Part shown: positions 20,829 through 31,637 of the stretch, piece by piece | Layout: each line of letters starts with the position of its first letter | Position numbering within the stretch: position 1 is the stretch's first letter | NCBI RefSeq assembly: GCF_018138385.1 | Contig: NZ_JAGSIE010000010.1 | Span: 56,177 to 120,176, forward strand | Length of the DNA: 64,000 nucleotides | From: Allobacillus saliphilus | GTDB taxonomy: Bacteria > Bacillota > Bacilli > Bacillales > Alkalibacillaceae | Reading direction: 5' to 3' | Program-made: the position numbers and the translations under genes | Notes under the pieces: generated by a model | What the model was told of the DNA's origin: nothing | Seen by the model: only the letters and a program-made list of their open reading frames with translations | The model's database searches: none

Positions 20829-21440
20829 TTACCGTATTAGTAGTTGCAACCCTTTCTTCACGACATCGTCTGTTGATTCAAGGTTTTCAGCCTTAAGTTT
20901 TCCCTCAATGGATTTGATTTCTCGGTTGGAATATCCGAGGGCTCTTAATGCCTCAATCGCCTCATCAACATAAGGACTCGTTGCGTGGATCATATGAATT
21001 GTTTCTGTTGTTTTCGAATTTTCGCCGTGATAAGTCAGCCACTCTGTCACTTTCCCTTTTAAGTCCAATATCATCTGACGTGCCGTTTTCTTTCCGACGC
21101 CCGGAAACTTAGTCAAGAATTTTTCATCCTCTTGCTCAATAGCTTGGGCAAATTCTCTGACAGGCACTTGTCCAATAATTACACTGGCACTTTTAGGTCC
21201 GATTCCTGATACTTGAATTAATTTCTTAAACAAGGATTTCTCTTCTTCCTTTTTAAATCCATATAACATATGTAAGTCTTCACGAACATACTGATATGTA
21301 TAAACCTTTACTTCTTGTCCTAATGACTCTTGAAACTGATAAGGATTGGCACAATATATTTCATAGCCGATTCCTGCCGTCTCAACGACTAAAAAATCTT
21401 CTTCAATTTCCTCTAATTTCCCACGAACATAAGCAAACAT
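20829..21440 (-). CDS. ruvA: Holliday junction branch migration subunit RuvA
   Basis: A 203-aa protein that binds four-way junctions as tetramers and loads RuvB. The N-terminal OB domain (MFAYVRGKLEEI) is followed by helix-hairpin-helix motifs (VSGIGPKSASVIIG and FPGVGKKTARQMI). A short linker leads to the C-terminal RuvB-binding domain (EAIEALRALGYSNREI). The ATG at 21440 is preceded by AGGAGAG. It is the first gene of a ruvA-ruvB-DUF2905-queA-tgt-yajC run and is separated from yebC by a terminator. Confidence 0.96.
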   Translation of the reverse strand: MFAYVRGKLEEIEEDFLVVETAGIGYEIYCANPYQFQESLGQEVKVYTYQYVREDLHMLYGFKKEEEKSLFKKLIQVSGIGPKSASVIIGQVPVREFAQAIEQEDEKFLTKFPGVGKKTARQMILDLKGKVTEWLTYHGENSKTTETIHMIHATSPYVDEAIEALRALGYSNREIKSIEGKLKAENLESTDDVVKKGLQLLIR

Positions 21441-21521
21441 GAGCTTCTCTCCTATCTTGAACAAATGTTCTATCTCTAGTTTAACACGGAAACCAATCCT
21501 TGTGGCTTTATATGAATGATT

Positions 21522-21559
21522 GAAAAACCAGTCATGATTATCTAAGAACCATAACTGGT
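21522..21559 (-). terminator. Intrinsic terminator after yebC
   Basis: ACCAGTTATGgTT / AATCATGACTGGT hairpin followed by TTTTTC on the minus strand. Confidence 0.75.
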
Positions 21560-21567
21560 GTTACGTT

Positions 21568-22287
21568 TTATTTCATATTGTGATGCACATCTTGTACATC
21601 ATCAAGATCTTCAAGCATATCGATTAGCTTGTTCATCTTTTCTTGATGCTCATCTGATACCTCTGCATCTGTGTCAGGAATCATCGTCAATTCAGCAGCT
21701 TCCAAAGGATAATTTTCTTCTAATGTCTTTTTACACGACTCAAAATCTTCGACGGCTGTGTACAATTCGAAGACTTCCTCATTGGATTCGATTTCTTCAC
21801 AGCCAGCTTCAATTGCTTCTAACATAAATTCGTCTTCATCAACCGACACATTTTCTTGTGCGATTACGATATATCCTTTTCGTTGAAACATAAAAGCGAC
21901 ACAACCATTTTCACCTAGGTTGCCATCATTTTTGGAAAAAGCATGTCTGACCTCCGAGGCTGTCCGGTTTCTATTATCCGTCAACACATCAACCATGACT
22001 GCAACGCCTCCAGGACCATACCCTTCGTACGTCGTCTCTTCATAATTTTCGCCCTCTACATTTCCTGCTGCTTTCTGAACTGCACGATCGATATTGTCTT
22101 TTGGCATGTTATTGGATCGCGCCTTATCAATTGCCAAGCGAAGCGCTGCATTCGTTTCCGTATCTGTTCCACCTTGCTTTGCAGCTACAAAAATCTCCTT
22201 CGCCAATTTCATGAAAATCTTTCCCCGTTTTGCATCTTTGGCATTCTTTTTATGTCTAATATTATGCCATTTTGAATGTCCTGCCAT
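21568..22287 (-). CDS. yebC: YebC/PmpR-family protein
   Basis: A 239-aa protein with the invariant start [22 protein letters not shown] and the [21 protein letters not shown] core. The family was long annotated as transcriptional regulators; more recent work links YebC/TACO1 proteins to translation, easing ribosome stalling. Which role applies here cannot be told from sequence. The position next to ruvA matches B. subtilis yrbC, but the bofC and csbX genes that lie between them there are missing here. Confidence 0.93.
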   Translation of the reverse strand: MAGHSKWHNIRHKKNAKDAKRGKIFMKLAKEIFVAAKQGGTDTETNAALRLAIDKARSNNMPKDNIDRAVQKAAGNVEGENYEETTYEGYGPGGVAVMVDVLTDNRNRTASEVRHAFSKNDGNLGENGCVAFMFQRKGYIVIAQENVSVDEDEFMLEAIEAGCEEIESNEEVFELYTAVEDFESCKKTLEENYPLEAAELTMIPDTDAEVSDEHQEKMNKLIDMLEDLDDVQDVHHNMK

Positions 22288-22309
22288 AAAACTCCTCTTC
22301 CCTTCTCGA

Positions 22310-23068
22310 TTAATCGACTAAATCATATACGCGATATACTCGACCGCTTTCAATTGCATTTCGTTTATGGATTAATTGAAACAATAATTCAGCCACTTCA
22401 TTTGGGCTTCGTAGCTGCCCTTCTTGCTTGAACTGCTTAAATTTCTCAACATCTTTAAAGTCTTGTGTAGATGAACTGCGAATTTCAGTTTGCATTTCCG
22501 TGTCCATGATTCCAGGACTAAAAGCGACGTGTAATTCATCCAGTCCAAGCTCATCAGCCTCAGCAGCCGCAGTCTGTGTAAATAAATTGATCGCAGCCTT
22601 CGTTGATCCGTAAACACTCCATCCATACGTACTACGTTCAGCAGCTCCAGAAGTAATATTTACGACTGTAAGCGGCACATCATAAATCGCTTTTTTCAAT
22701 TCATTAAGAAGAATCATCGGTGCCGCCGTATTTAATGACACATGTTTTGAAATTTCTTCACTATCCATGCGACCGACAGGGCCAATCGGTGAAACCATAC
22801 CAGCATTATTAATCAACAAGACCTCATCTAGTGATTCTGCTTCAATAATTTGTGTAATTTTTTTTGAAACCGAAATTACGGATTCAGGATCACTCAAATC
22901 CGCCGCAAAATGAGTATGCGTTAATTTTTGTGCTGAGGCTTCTTGTTGCAATGAAGATAGCTCAGGCTTTCTAGCTACCGTAATGAGATGATAACCCTTT
23001 TTCAGTGCAAGTCGTGCAGTTTCATCACCCAATCCTCTTGAAGCACCTGTAACAATAGCGAATTTCAT
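22310..23068 (-). CDS. Short-chain dehydrogenase, YueD/benzil reductase type
   Basis: A 252-aa NAD(P)-dependent oxidoreductase. The cofactor motif TGASRGLG is at 7-14, NNAG at 87-90, and the catalytic Ser (NITSGAA, S140) and YGSTK (Y153, K157) are all present. The segments [21 protein letters not shown] and [16 protein letters not shown] resemble B. subtilis YueD, which reduces benzil to (S)-benzoin; the natural substrate is unknown. It lies between the coxA-like gene and yebC, where B. subtilis has no such gene, with 22 bp to yebC. Confidence 0.82.
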   Translation of the reverse strand: MKFAIVTGASRGLGDETARLALKKGYHLITVARKPELSSLQQEASAQKLTHTHFAADLSDPESVISVSKKITQIIEAESLDEVLLINNAGMVSPIGPVGRMDSEEISKHVSLNTAAPMILLNELKKAIYDVPLTVVNITSGAAERSTYGWSVYGSTKAAINLFTQTAAAEADELGLDELHVAFSPGIMDTEMQTEIRSSSTQDFKDVEKFKQFKQEGQLRSPNEVAELLFQLIHKRNAIESGRVYRVYDLVD

Positions 23069-23131
23069 GTCGTTTCTCCTCCCTTTTTGTATTTATTTTA
23101 GAAAAAATCAATCAAACGTTTGATGAACTAA

Positions 23132-23599
23132 TCATTCTATCCTCGAATCATAGTAATCAGGATCGACATCCACAATTATATCAGAACGACCTGTGATTTT
23201 TTCAACAATATCTTTGACACGTTTGACTGTTTCCTTTGGTTCAGAACGGTTTTCTAAATTAATCGCAATGTAAATTTTATCTTCTGTAATAGCCAGGCCT
23301 GCCTGCCGAACTTCTTCTAATTGCATCAATTCGTAATAAATTTGGCGTTCGGTTTTATTTCCAGGTCCTTCTGAATCACTTGTGTTCTCGTTCGAATTAT
23401 CCATTGTTCGTTCTAAATTTTTTTGCTCATAATATTCAGTGGGGTTCGAATATAAATTATAACGGATTAACTCCTCATCTGTCACCTCTTCGTCCTTTTG
23501 AAACGCACCATCTGCTTGCTTATCCTTTTCTGGATTGACCCAAGTACAACCAGTCGCAATAATAGCTATCAGGATGAATAAAAGAATTTTTTTGACCAT
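23132..23599 (-). CDS. YhcN/YlaJ-family sporulation lipoprotein (CoxA-like)
   Basis: A 155-aa protein with a lipoprotein signal peptide (ILLFILIAIIATGC, lipidated Cys near residue 18). A low-complexity acidic linker follows, and then a C-terminal domain with RQIYYELMQLEEVRQAGLAITEDKIYIAINL and VKRVKDIVEKITG, as in YhcN/YlaJ spore lipoproteins. Its place next to safA equals coxA (yrbB), a cortex-associated spore protein in B. subtilis. The AAAGGAGGTG ribosome site lies in the 3' arm of a 12-bp hairpin (23605-23640), an unusual leader. Confidence 0.82.
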   Translation of the reverse strand: MVKKILLFILIAIIATGCTWVNPEKDKQADGAFQKDEEVTDEELIRYNLYSNPTEYYEQKNLERTMDNSNENTSDSEGPGNKTERQIYYELMQLEEVRQAGLAITEDKIYIAINLENRSEPKETVKRVKDIVEKITGRSDIIVDVDPDYYDSRIE

Positions 23600-23604
23600 T
23601 TAAA

Positions 23605-23640
23605 AACACCTCCTTTTGTTAGTTTGAGAAAGGAGGTGTT
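23605..23640 (-). terminator. Terminator-like hairpin that contains the coxA-like ribosome site
   Basis: A perfect 12-bp stem (AACACCTCCTTT / AAAGGAGGTGTT) with a 12-nt loop is followed by TTTTTAA and the ATG on the minus strand. It could attenuate transcription from safA or mask the ribosome site. Confidence 0.75.
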
Positions 23641-23689
23641 AACCATACATTTTATGAGGTGAAAATTGATGGAAAAACACTCAGCTTAC

Positions 23690-24187
23690 TTAAAAAGAAT
23701 AAACGTAACCCATACACGGATTATAATATACCATAGGTTGCTGTTGTGCAGGATAGTACGTGTCATGAAGAAATGTCATATCTGTATACAGCGGTTGAGT
23801 AATCGGTGAATACTCTTCTAGGTTCTTATAAGGATAGTCATGGCTTTCCATTGACTGGTAACCCCATACATGTTCATCTTCTTGAATGTTCGGAAGATAG
23901 TCTGCAGCTCTTTCAGGAGGTTCCAAGCGAGACAACTGATCTTTCATTAACTCTTGGCTCTCAACGAGACCTTCTGTAGGGTTATTATGTTTGGGTGCTT
24001 CGTCAGGTGTAGGCTCTTCTGGTTGCTTGTCACGCTGGATGGGAACTCTCAATTTCATTCCTTGCATCAATTCATATGGATCTGCAATTTGTTTGTTCAT
24101 ACGGACAACTTCTTGAAAGGAAAGATCATATTTCTCTGCGATCGACTTGATTGTTTCACCTCTTCGTACAATATGAATTCTCATCAT
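23690..24187 (-). CDS. safA: Spore coat morphogenesis protein SafA-like (short)
   Basis: A 165-aa protein with one N-terminal LysM domain (about residues 2-48; IHIVRRGETIKSIAEKYDLS, MNKQIADPYELMQGMKLRVP). LysM binds spore peptidoglycan and in B. subtilis SafA anchors the inner coat to the cortex. The remainder is Pro/Glu/Tyr-rich and ends in MVYYNPCMGYVYSF. B. subtilis SafA is more than twice as long, so only the LysM and a short tail remain. The start is the ATG at 24187, after AAAGGAGTC; the adjacent ATG at 24184 is also possible. Position beside the coxA-like gene supports the assignment. Confidence 0.8.
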   Translation of the reverse strand: MMRIHIVRRGETIKSIAEKYDLSFQEVVRMNKQIADPYELMQGMKLRVPIQRDKQPEEPTPDEAPKHNNPTEGLVESQELMKDQLSRLEPPERAADYLPNIQEDEHVWGYQSMESHDYPYKNLEEYSPITQPLYTDMTFLHDTYYPAQQQPMVYYNPCMGYVYSF

Positions 24188-24281
24188 AAATGACTCCTTT
24201 CGTATCAATCTATACATAGTTTATGCAAGATGACAAAAAAATTGAGTCAATCGCCTGGAATTCATTGAATGTGTCAGACAT

Positions 24282-24320
24282 AAAAAACTGTACCCCTAGA
24301 AAGGTAGGTACAGTTTTTTC
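24282..24320 (-). terminator. Intrinsic terminator after obgE
   Basis: AAAAAACTGTACC / GGTACAGTTTTTT stem with a 12-nt loop. Confidence 0.85.
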
Positions 24321-24321
24321 A

Positions 24322-26105
<1,784 letters not shown>

Positions 26106-26217
26106 TGTAATCACCCATTTGCGATTTTTCTCTATTTTAACATAAATAAGAAAAAACCTTCTCGCTCGTCGAAGTAATCGCCTGTTTGCACATATAGTAA
26201 CAAATTCTATTAGACCA

Positions 26218-26256
26218 AAAAAACTGGTCCAAAAGGTTATCTTTTGAACCAGTTCT
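26218..26256 (-). terminator. Intrinsic terminator after rpmA
   Basis: AACTGGTTCAAAAG / CCTTTTGGACCAGTT hairpin with a T-run on the minus strand. It separates the ribosomal protein unit from spo0B-obgE. Confidence 0.85.
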
Positions 26257-26268
26257 TTATGTGTATGA

Positions 26269-26906
<638 letters not shown>

Positions 26907-26917
26907 CGAATTCTTCC

Positions 26918-27226
26918 TTACAGACTAATGTTTTTGATAGTAACTTTTGTGTAAGGTTGACGATGACCTTGTTTACGCTTGTAATTTTTCTTTGGCTTAT
27001 ATTTGAAAACAGTGATTTTACGTCCTTTACCCTGTTTCTCAACAGTTCCAGTAACGCTAGCACCATCTACGAATGGAGCGCCCACTTTTGTTTCATCTCC
27101 ACCAACGAAAAGTACTTTGTCAAAAGTAACTTCATCACCAGCTTCACCGACTACTTTTTCCAAGTAGACCGTTTGGCCTTCTTCAACTTTAACTTGTTTA
27201 CCACCAGTTTCGATAATTGCGTACAT
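26918..27226 (-). CDS. rplU: 50S ribosomal protein L21
   Basis: A 102-aa ribosomal protein; [18 protein letters not shown] and [15 protein letters not shown] are diagnostic. The ATG at 27226 follows GAGGAGGTG. In-frame upstream sequence to 27271 belongs to the L21 leader. It heads the rplU-prp-rpmA unit. Confidence 0.97.
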   Translation of the reverse strand: MYAIIETGGKQVKVEEGQTVYLEKVVGEAGDEVTFDKVLFVGGDETKVGAPFVDGASVTGTVEKQGKGRKITVFKYKPKKNYKRKQGHRQPYTKVTIKNISL

Positions 27227-27229
27227 TCT

Positions 27230-27345
27230 TGCACCTCCTCGTTTACTTAGACTCGCCATAAAGGTACTCATTCAAGATGAGTTTAAAAACCTTTTCTGCG
27301 CGGTTGCAGCAAATTGGTGCGACAATTTGCATAACAATAAAACAT
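27230..27345 (-). promoter_or_regulatory. Ribosomal protein L21 leader
   Basis: The segment between the RNase E/G gene and rplU folds with GCAAATTGTCGCACCAATTTGC as an apical hairpin and more pairings toward the start codon. Its position equals the autoregulatory L21 leader known in Firmicutes. I identified it by position and structure, not by a covariance search. Confidence 0.55.
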
Positions 27346-27354
27346 TACCATACA

Positions 27355-28764
27355 CTAAATCAGTTTGTCAATCGGTTTTCCTTCTGCTTGAAGTTTTTCT
27401 AACAACCAATTGACATCCCCTATTTTAAATAATTTGAATGGACTTTGTAAAGAGGAATCTGCATGAATGACTAAAGAAAACGTAAATTGATGATTCTGAT
27501 GTAACTTTCGTATAGCTTCCTTCACATAGACGAGGTTATCTGGTTCGACGGCAACTTCTATACAATCTACTCTTTCAGCCTGATAAGCTAATAATTCATC
27601 TTCTAACTGATGAACGATAAATTGTTCTGAATGCTGAATTGTCGGGTTTTCAACTTGGAAATAGTCATAAATACTCTCACCTGCTCGCTTCGCCGTCAAT
27701 TCCATCAATCCAAGCTTCGTCATGCCGGCTACTTGAATCGGTAAGTTCCATTGTTGAATGGTATCTTTAAGAAGCGTCTCAACAGACTTACGATTTTCCT
27801 TTTGTTTCAAGTTGATAAAATCAATTAATATAATCCCAGAAATTTTTCGGAAATTTACTTCTTTTAAAGCCGCAATCGCTGCCTCTTTGTTAACCTGATG
27901 AAAAAACCTCTCACTCACCTGATGACTTCGTGAATGAGCAGTGTTTACATCGATAACCGTCATAGCTTCTGTACGATCAATCACCAATTCTGCTCCACTA
28001 TCCAATTTCACTTTTCGAGCAGTGAACTTTTCACTAAACTGAGTCCATGTAAAAGGTCGATGTCGATAAAAATGTGCATCAAACTGAATGCGTTCGCTTA
28101 CTTCACAAAACTTTTTGCGTAACAATCTAGCATAGTTAACATCATCACATACTATTTTATCTATAAATTCAATTTCGTTTTGTAAATATTCGTCCCAAGA
28201 ATTCTTTTGCCGAACGATAATCCCCAATTTCTGTTTCACTTGTTGTTGAAGCTGTTTCCACTTAGATTTTAGATCATTAAGTGATTCAACGAGTTGCTCG
28301 TCGGTCAAATGCTGTGCTGCTGTTCGAACGAGAACACCTTCATATTCGCTTAAATGTTCTTTAAGTAACGTGTCGATATCGCCTGCTTTTTGCTTTGGCA
28401 TTTTTGAAGAAATTTTTAATGTCGATTCATTTGGAAAAAATACAATATAGTCATTTGATAGTTCAAGTTGACTGCTAACTGTCATTCGTTTTGTATTGGT
28501 CGCCGTTTTTTCGACCTGTAACAATAGACGCTTTCCTTTATAAATAGACTGGGATTGTTTATTTAATGGCATATAAGCCCTCGCGTTTCCAAGGTCGATA
28601 AAAGCGGCTTGAATACGAGGATCAATATCTTGAACAACACCACTCACTAAATCACCTATACGATAGGCTGATGCTGTTTGAAAGAAAAACTGAGTGACAT
28701 TTCCATTCGCCAACTCCAAACAATATTGTTTGGCTGTCTTGACCTGTAAATAAACCGTTCGCAT
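27355..28764 (-). CDS. RNase E/G-family endoribonuclease
   Basis: A 469-aa protein of the Rne/Rng family. The S1 RNA-binding domain is near residues 30-110 (GDLVSGVVQDIDPRIQAAFIDLG). Both catalytic Asp motifs are present: AMTVIDVNTAHS and GIILIDFINLKQKENR. After the conserved KLGLMELTAKR the usual zinc-link CPxCxG is missing, and the C-terminal part is short. B. subtilis lacks RNase E/G, but many other Bacillaceae carry one at this rplU-spoIVFB position. The ATG at 28764 is 8 nt from GGTGG. The ribosome site overlaps the spoIVFB stop, so the genes are coupled. Confidence 0.88.
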   Translation of the reverse strand: MRTVYLQVKTAKQYCLELANGNVTQFFFQTASAYRIGDLVSGVVQDIDPRIQAAFIDLGNARAYMPLNKQSQSIYKGKRLLLQVEKTATNTKRMTVSSQLELSNDYIVFFPNESTLKISSKMPKQKAGDIDTLLKEHLSEYEGVLVRTAAQHLTDEQLVESLNDLKSKWKQLQQQVKQKLGIIVRQKNSWDEYLQNEIEFIDKIVCDDVNYARLLRKKFCEVSERIQFDAHFYRHRPFTWTQFSEKFTARKVKLDSGAELVIDRTEAMTVIDVNTAHSRSHQVSERFFHQVNKEAAIAALKEVNFRKISGIILIDFINLKQKENRKSVETLLKDTIQQWNLPIQVAGMTKLGLMELTAKRAGESIYDYFQVENPTIQHSEQFIVHQLEDELLAYQAERVDCIEVAVEPDNLVYVKEAIRKLHQNHQFTFSLVIHADSSLQSPFKLFKIGDVNWLLEKLQAEGKPIDKLI

Positions 28765-28779
28765 GTACTTGTCCACCAA

Positions 28780-29610
28780 TCATGTTTTTGGGGGCACCGC
28801 CGAAAATAACAAAGATAGATAATCGTCTTCTGATAATAAGCCTTGATTTTCAATCTGGATGAAATGATAGTGGTTTTTCCTGAATCGCTTCATCATTTCT
28901 TGAAGCGAAGTTTGTATTGGAAACTCCAATTTATGAATTTTGTTGCGATTAACTGTTGGATACATGTACCTCGCAAGCATATGCTTCATCAAGTAAAGAT
29001 AATGACGTTTATACGTAAGCCAATTATCTAGCCATAGGATTGTAGATAAGACAATTAGTGGCGGACTAACCCATCCATTTAGTAGCAGTATACCATTTGC
29101 AATGACAATCATAAATATCGAGAAGCTTGTCGACAAAAGTATTGAACGATGAAATGGTATCCAATGACTGAGCATAAAAAATAGAAATCTTCCTCCATCG
29201 AGAGGGAGAATTGGCATTAAATTAAATAGAAGAAGGATTGTATTCATCCAAATGAATTGATCGAGATAATAGTCTGGGACCGAAGTAAATGATAGGAGAT
29301 GAATGACACCAAAAACCCAAATGTGTTGGACCGGCCCAGCGATAGTGACCCACAACTCTTCATGCGTTGGACGGTTATAAAAATCCTTTGTTTCCATGAC
29401 GCCTCCAAATGGCCAAATGACTAACCGAGTCACTTCCCATTGAAAATATTTTGCGACAGCTAAATGCCCACATTCATGAATGAATATGAGCATAAACAAA
29501 GCAGCCATCTCGATAAATAAACCGAAAAAGTAGCTGAGCAATAATAAGATTAACAATAATGGATGAACTTGAATGACTGATAATACAGAATGAATGGTTT
29601 TAATATTCAT
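28780..29610 (-). CDS. spoIVFB: Stage IV sporulation intramembrane metalloprotease SpoIVFB
   Basis: A site-2-type M50 protease of 276 aa with about six membrane segments. The zinc motif HECGH is at 45-49, and the second site is NLMPILPLDGGRF with D138. It cleaves pro-SigmaK in the outer forespore membrane, releasing SigmaK in the mother cell. Its start overlaps the end of spoIVFA by 11 nt, so the protease and its regulator are coupled. Confidence 0.93.
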   Translation of the reverse strand: MNIKTIHSVLSVIQVHPLLLILLLLSYFFGLFIEMAALFMLIFIHECGHLAVAKYFQWEVTRLVIWPFGGVMETKDFYNRPTHEELWVTIAGPVQHIWVFGVIHLLSFTSVPDYYLDQFIWMNTILLLFNLMPILPLDGGRFLFFMLSHWIPFHRSILLSTSFSIFMIVIANGILLLNGWVSPPLIVLSTILWLDNWLTYKRHYLYLMKHMLARYMYPTVNRNKIHKLEFPIQTSLQEMMKRFRKNHYHFIQIENQGLLSEDDYLSLLFSAVPPKT

Positions 29611-30364
29611 CCTTGCCCTCTAAAATTTCTTGTAATGGATTCAAGTACTCGGTTCCATCTTGGATTGCAAAATACAATGCTGATGTACCTAGCTCATCTG
29701 GTTTCACAGTTCCAATCGGTTGATTCGCGGGGATCGTTTGATAGTGAAATACCTCTATTTCATCCAATTGACCATAGATTGATTTTCGACCATCTTCGTG
29801 TTGCAACACAATCGTTCGTCCTGTATCTGGTTTGTTCCCTGCGAATAATACAGTTCCTTTTTCTAATGCATATACAGACTCTTCTGCAGAAACTTCAATA
29901 TGTATACCTTTTCCTTCAGATGTGATACGTTCTTCGTCCAGTCCTGAAACAGGTATAGATAAGATGTTGCCAGATAGTTCATTCGGTTCAGCTTGATCAA
30001 ATCCCAAGGAAACAAACGTACCTCCGAAATGAGTCTCATACCAGGAATGCATCGTGGCGAATGGTAAATCTTCCGTTAATGCATAATGAACTGTTTCTTT
30101 TGATTGTTTAATGATTGGTAATTCCGAGTTGTAGACGAGAAATGTAAGAAAGAAGATAAATACGGATAATAAAAACTTCGGAAACCAAGTTGATTTCAGT
30201 TGGATTGTTCCCGGATTGCTCGAATTGGATAGCCCATTTGGCTGATTTCCATATCGCTCATCATCACTTAACAACGGAGAATGATTGATACTAATTTTCG
30301 TTCCTGTTTTCATGTTCTTTCGATGAACGATATTTTTTCTTATTTCGTCTAATTTTTTGCTCAT
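29600..30364 (-). CDS. spoIVFA: SpoIVFB regulator SpoIVFA (LytM-like)
   Basis: A 254-aa single-pass membrane protein. A basic cytosolic N-terminus is followed by a membrane segment (KFLLSVFIFFLTFLVYNS) and an external domain with a degenerate M23/LytM fold (ISVEESVYALEKGTVLFAG, TGRTIVLQHEDGRKSIYGQL). Zinc ligands are incomplete, as expected for a non-catalytic LytM domain. It holds SpoIVFB inactive until a forespore signal arrives. The ATG at 30364 is 6 nt after AAAGGACGG. A 475-bp gene-free segment with tandem repeats lies upstream. Confidence 0.9.
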   Translation of the reverse strand: MSKKLDEIRKNIVHRKNMKTGTKISINHSPLLSDDERYGNQPNGLSNSSNPGTIQLKSTWFPKFLLSVFIFFLTFLVYNSELPIIKQSKETVHYALTEDLPFATMHSWYETHFGGTFVSLGFDQAEPNELSGNILSIPVSGLDEERITSEGKGIHIEVSAEESVYALEKGTVLFAGNKPDTGRTIVLQHEDGRKSIYGQLDEIEVFHYQTIPANQPIGTVKPDELGTSALYFAIQDGTEYLNPLQEILEGKDEY

Positions 30365-30474
30365 AATCATCCGTCCTTTTTTCTTTTGTACTAGCCTATT
30401 CGGACGGGCTATCAATTATGATTATGTTCATATGTAATCGTTCATAAAGTTATAAGTGGTTCGAAGGCAAATGT

Positions 30475-30498
30475 CAGGGAGGCTGGGACAAAATCCTT
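30475..30498 (+). repeat. GGCTGGGACAAAA intergenic motif
   Basis: A short GGGAGGCTGGGACAAAA block of a kind that recurs between genes in many Firmicutes. A related block, GAGCTGAGACATAAC, is found on the minus strand at about 35333-35346. Confidence 0.4.
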
Positions 30499-30600
30499 AA
30501 GGTTGCTTCAGATAAGAGCATTTTAATTTAGTGATGTAAAAATACTCGCATGTAAAAGGCCAAGTGAGTGTTTCGGAGATTTATATGGGAAGAACTAACG

Positions 30601-30774
30601 GCTTCTCGATTACTTTTCAAGTTATGAATCACTTTGTTTGCGTATCGAGACGGCTTCTCGATTACTTTTCGAGGTGCGAACCACTTCGTTTGCGTATCGA
30701 GACGACTTCTCGATTACTTTTCAAGGTGTGAATCATTTTGTTTGTGTATCGAGAAGGCTTCTCGACAGCGGGTG
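30601..30774. repeat. 52-bp tandem repeat array between minD and spoIVFA
   Basis: Units begin at 30601, 30653, 30705 and (partial) 30757, exactly 52 bp apart. Each unit starts GCTTCTCGATTAC and ends GTATCGAGA, so TCTCGAT..ATCGAGA can pair as a hairpin in every copy. No reading frame is supported. Confidence 0.85.
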
Positions 30775-30789
30775 CAGCCATCTCCGTAT

Positions 30790-30825
30790 AAACAAAAACT
30801 CCTTCACACAAATATAGTGAAGGAG
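30790..30825 (-). terminator. Intrinsic terminator after minD
   Basis: CTCCTTCAC / GTGAAGGAG hairpin followed by TTTTTGTTT on the minus strand. Confidence 0.87.
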
Positions 30826-30839
30826 ATAAGTATATCAAT

Positions 30840-31637
30840 TTAGCTTTTCATTCCAAATATCTTTTTAACTTTGGACATAAATCCTTTTTCTTCGTCGAAT
30901 GACATCAACGGAACAGATTCACCTAAAATTCTCCGAGCTATATTACGATAGCTAATCGATGCTTTCGTGTTTGGTTGGAAAGCAACAGGCTCACCATGGT
31001 GTGAAGCTTTGATTACATCTTCATCGTCTAAAATAACACCAAGTAAATCGATGGAAAGCGTTGAAACAATGTCATCTACACTTAACATATCACCACTATC
31101 AATCATGTGCTTTCGAATACGGTTAATAATCAAATGAGGATCATTCAATCCTTCTTTTTCCAACAGACCGACTATACGATCCGCATCTCGCACACTTGAT
31201 TTCTCTGGCGTCGTTACGACGATTGCTTTGTCAGCTCCTGCCACTGCGTTAGAAAAGCCTTGTTCAATTCCTGCCGGACAATCGATTAATATGTAATCGT
31301 AATCAGGCTTTAATTGCTCAATCAAGTCTTTCATGGCTTCAGCAGTAATATCATTTTTATCATTGGTTTGTGCTGCCGGCAACAAGTGCATACAATCGAA
31401 CCGTTTGTCTTTCACCAATGCCGTTTGCAGTTTACAATTTCCATCGATCACATCAACGATATTGAAAATGATTCTATTTTCCAACCCTAATACTACATCC
31501 AAATTACGTAAGCCGATATCTGTATCAACCAGACATACCTTTTGATCTTTTAGTGCTAACGCAGTTCCAATATTTGCAGTGGTCGTCGATTTTCCGACAC
31601 CACCTTTTCCGGAAGTAATTACGATTGCTTCACCCAT
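30840..31637 (-). CDS. minD: Septum site-determining ATPase MinD
   Basis: A 265-aa ParA/MinD-family ATPase. The deviant Walker A is SGKGGVGKSTTT (about 9-20), with a Walker B-type DYILIDCPAGIEQG segment and a C-terminal amphipathic membrane-targeting helix (KGFMSKVKKIFGMKS). It recruits MinC to the membrane near the poles, through DivIVA/MinJ in Bacillus. Its ATG overlaps the minC stop by 8 nt. It is the last gene of an mreB-mreC-mreD-minC-minD run. Confidence 0.97.
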   Translation of the reverse strand: MGEAIVITSGKGGVGKSTTTANIGTALALKDQKVCLVDTDIGLRNLDVVLGLENRIIFNIVDVIDGNCKLQTALVKDKRFDCMHLLPAAQTNDKNDITAEAMKDLIEQLKPDYDYILIDCPAGIEQGFSNAVAGADKAIVVTTPEKSSVRDADRIVGLLEKEGLNDPHLIINRIRKHMIDSGDMLSVDDIVSTLSIDLLGVILDDEDVIKASHHGEPVAFQPNTKASISYRNIARRILGESVPLMSFDEEKGFMSKVKKIFGMKS

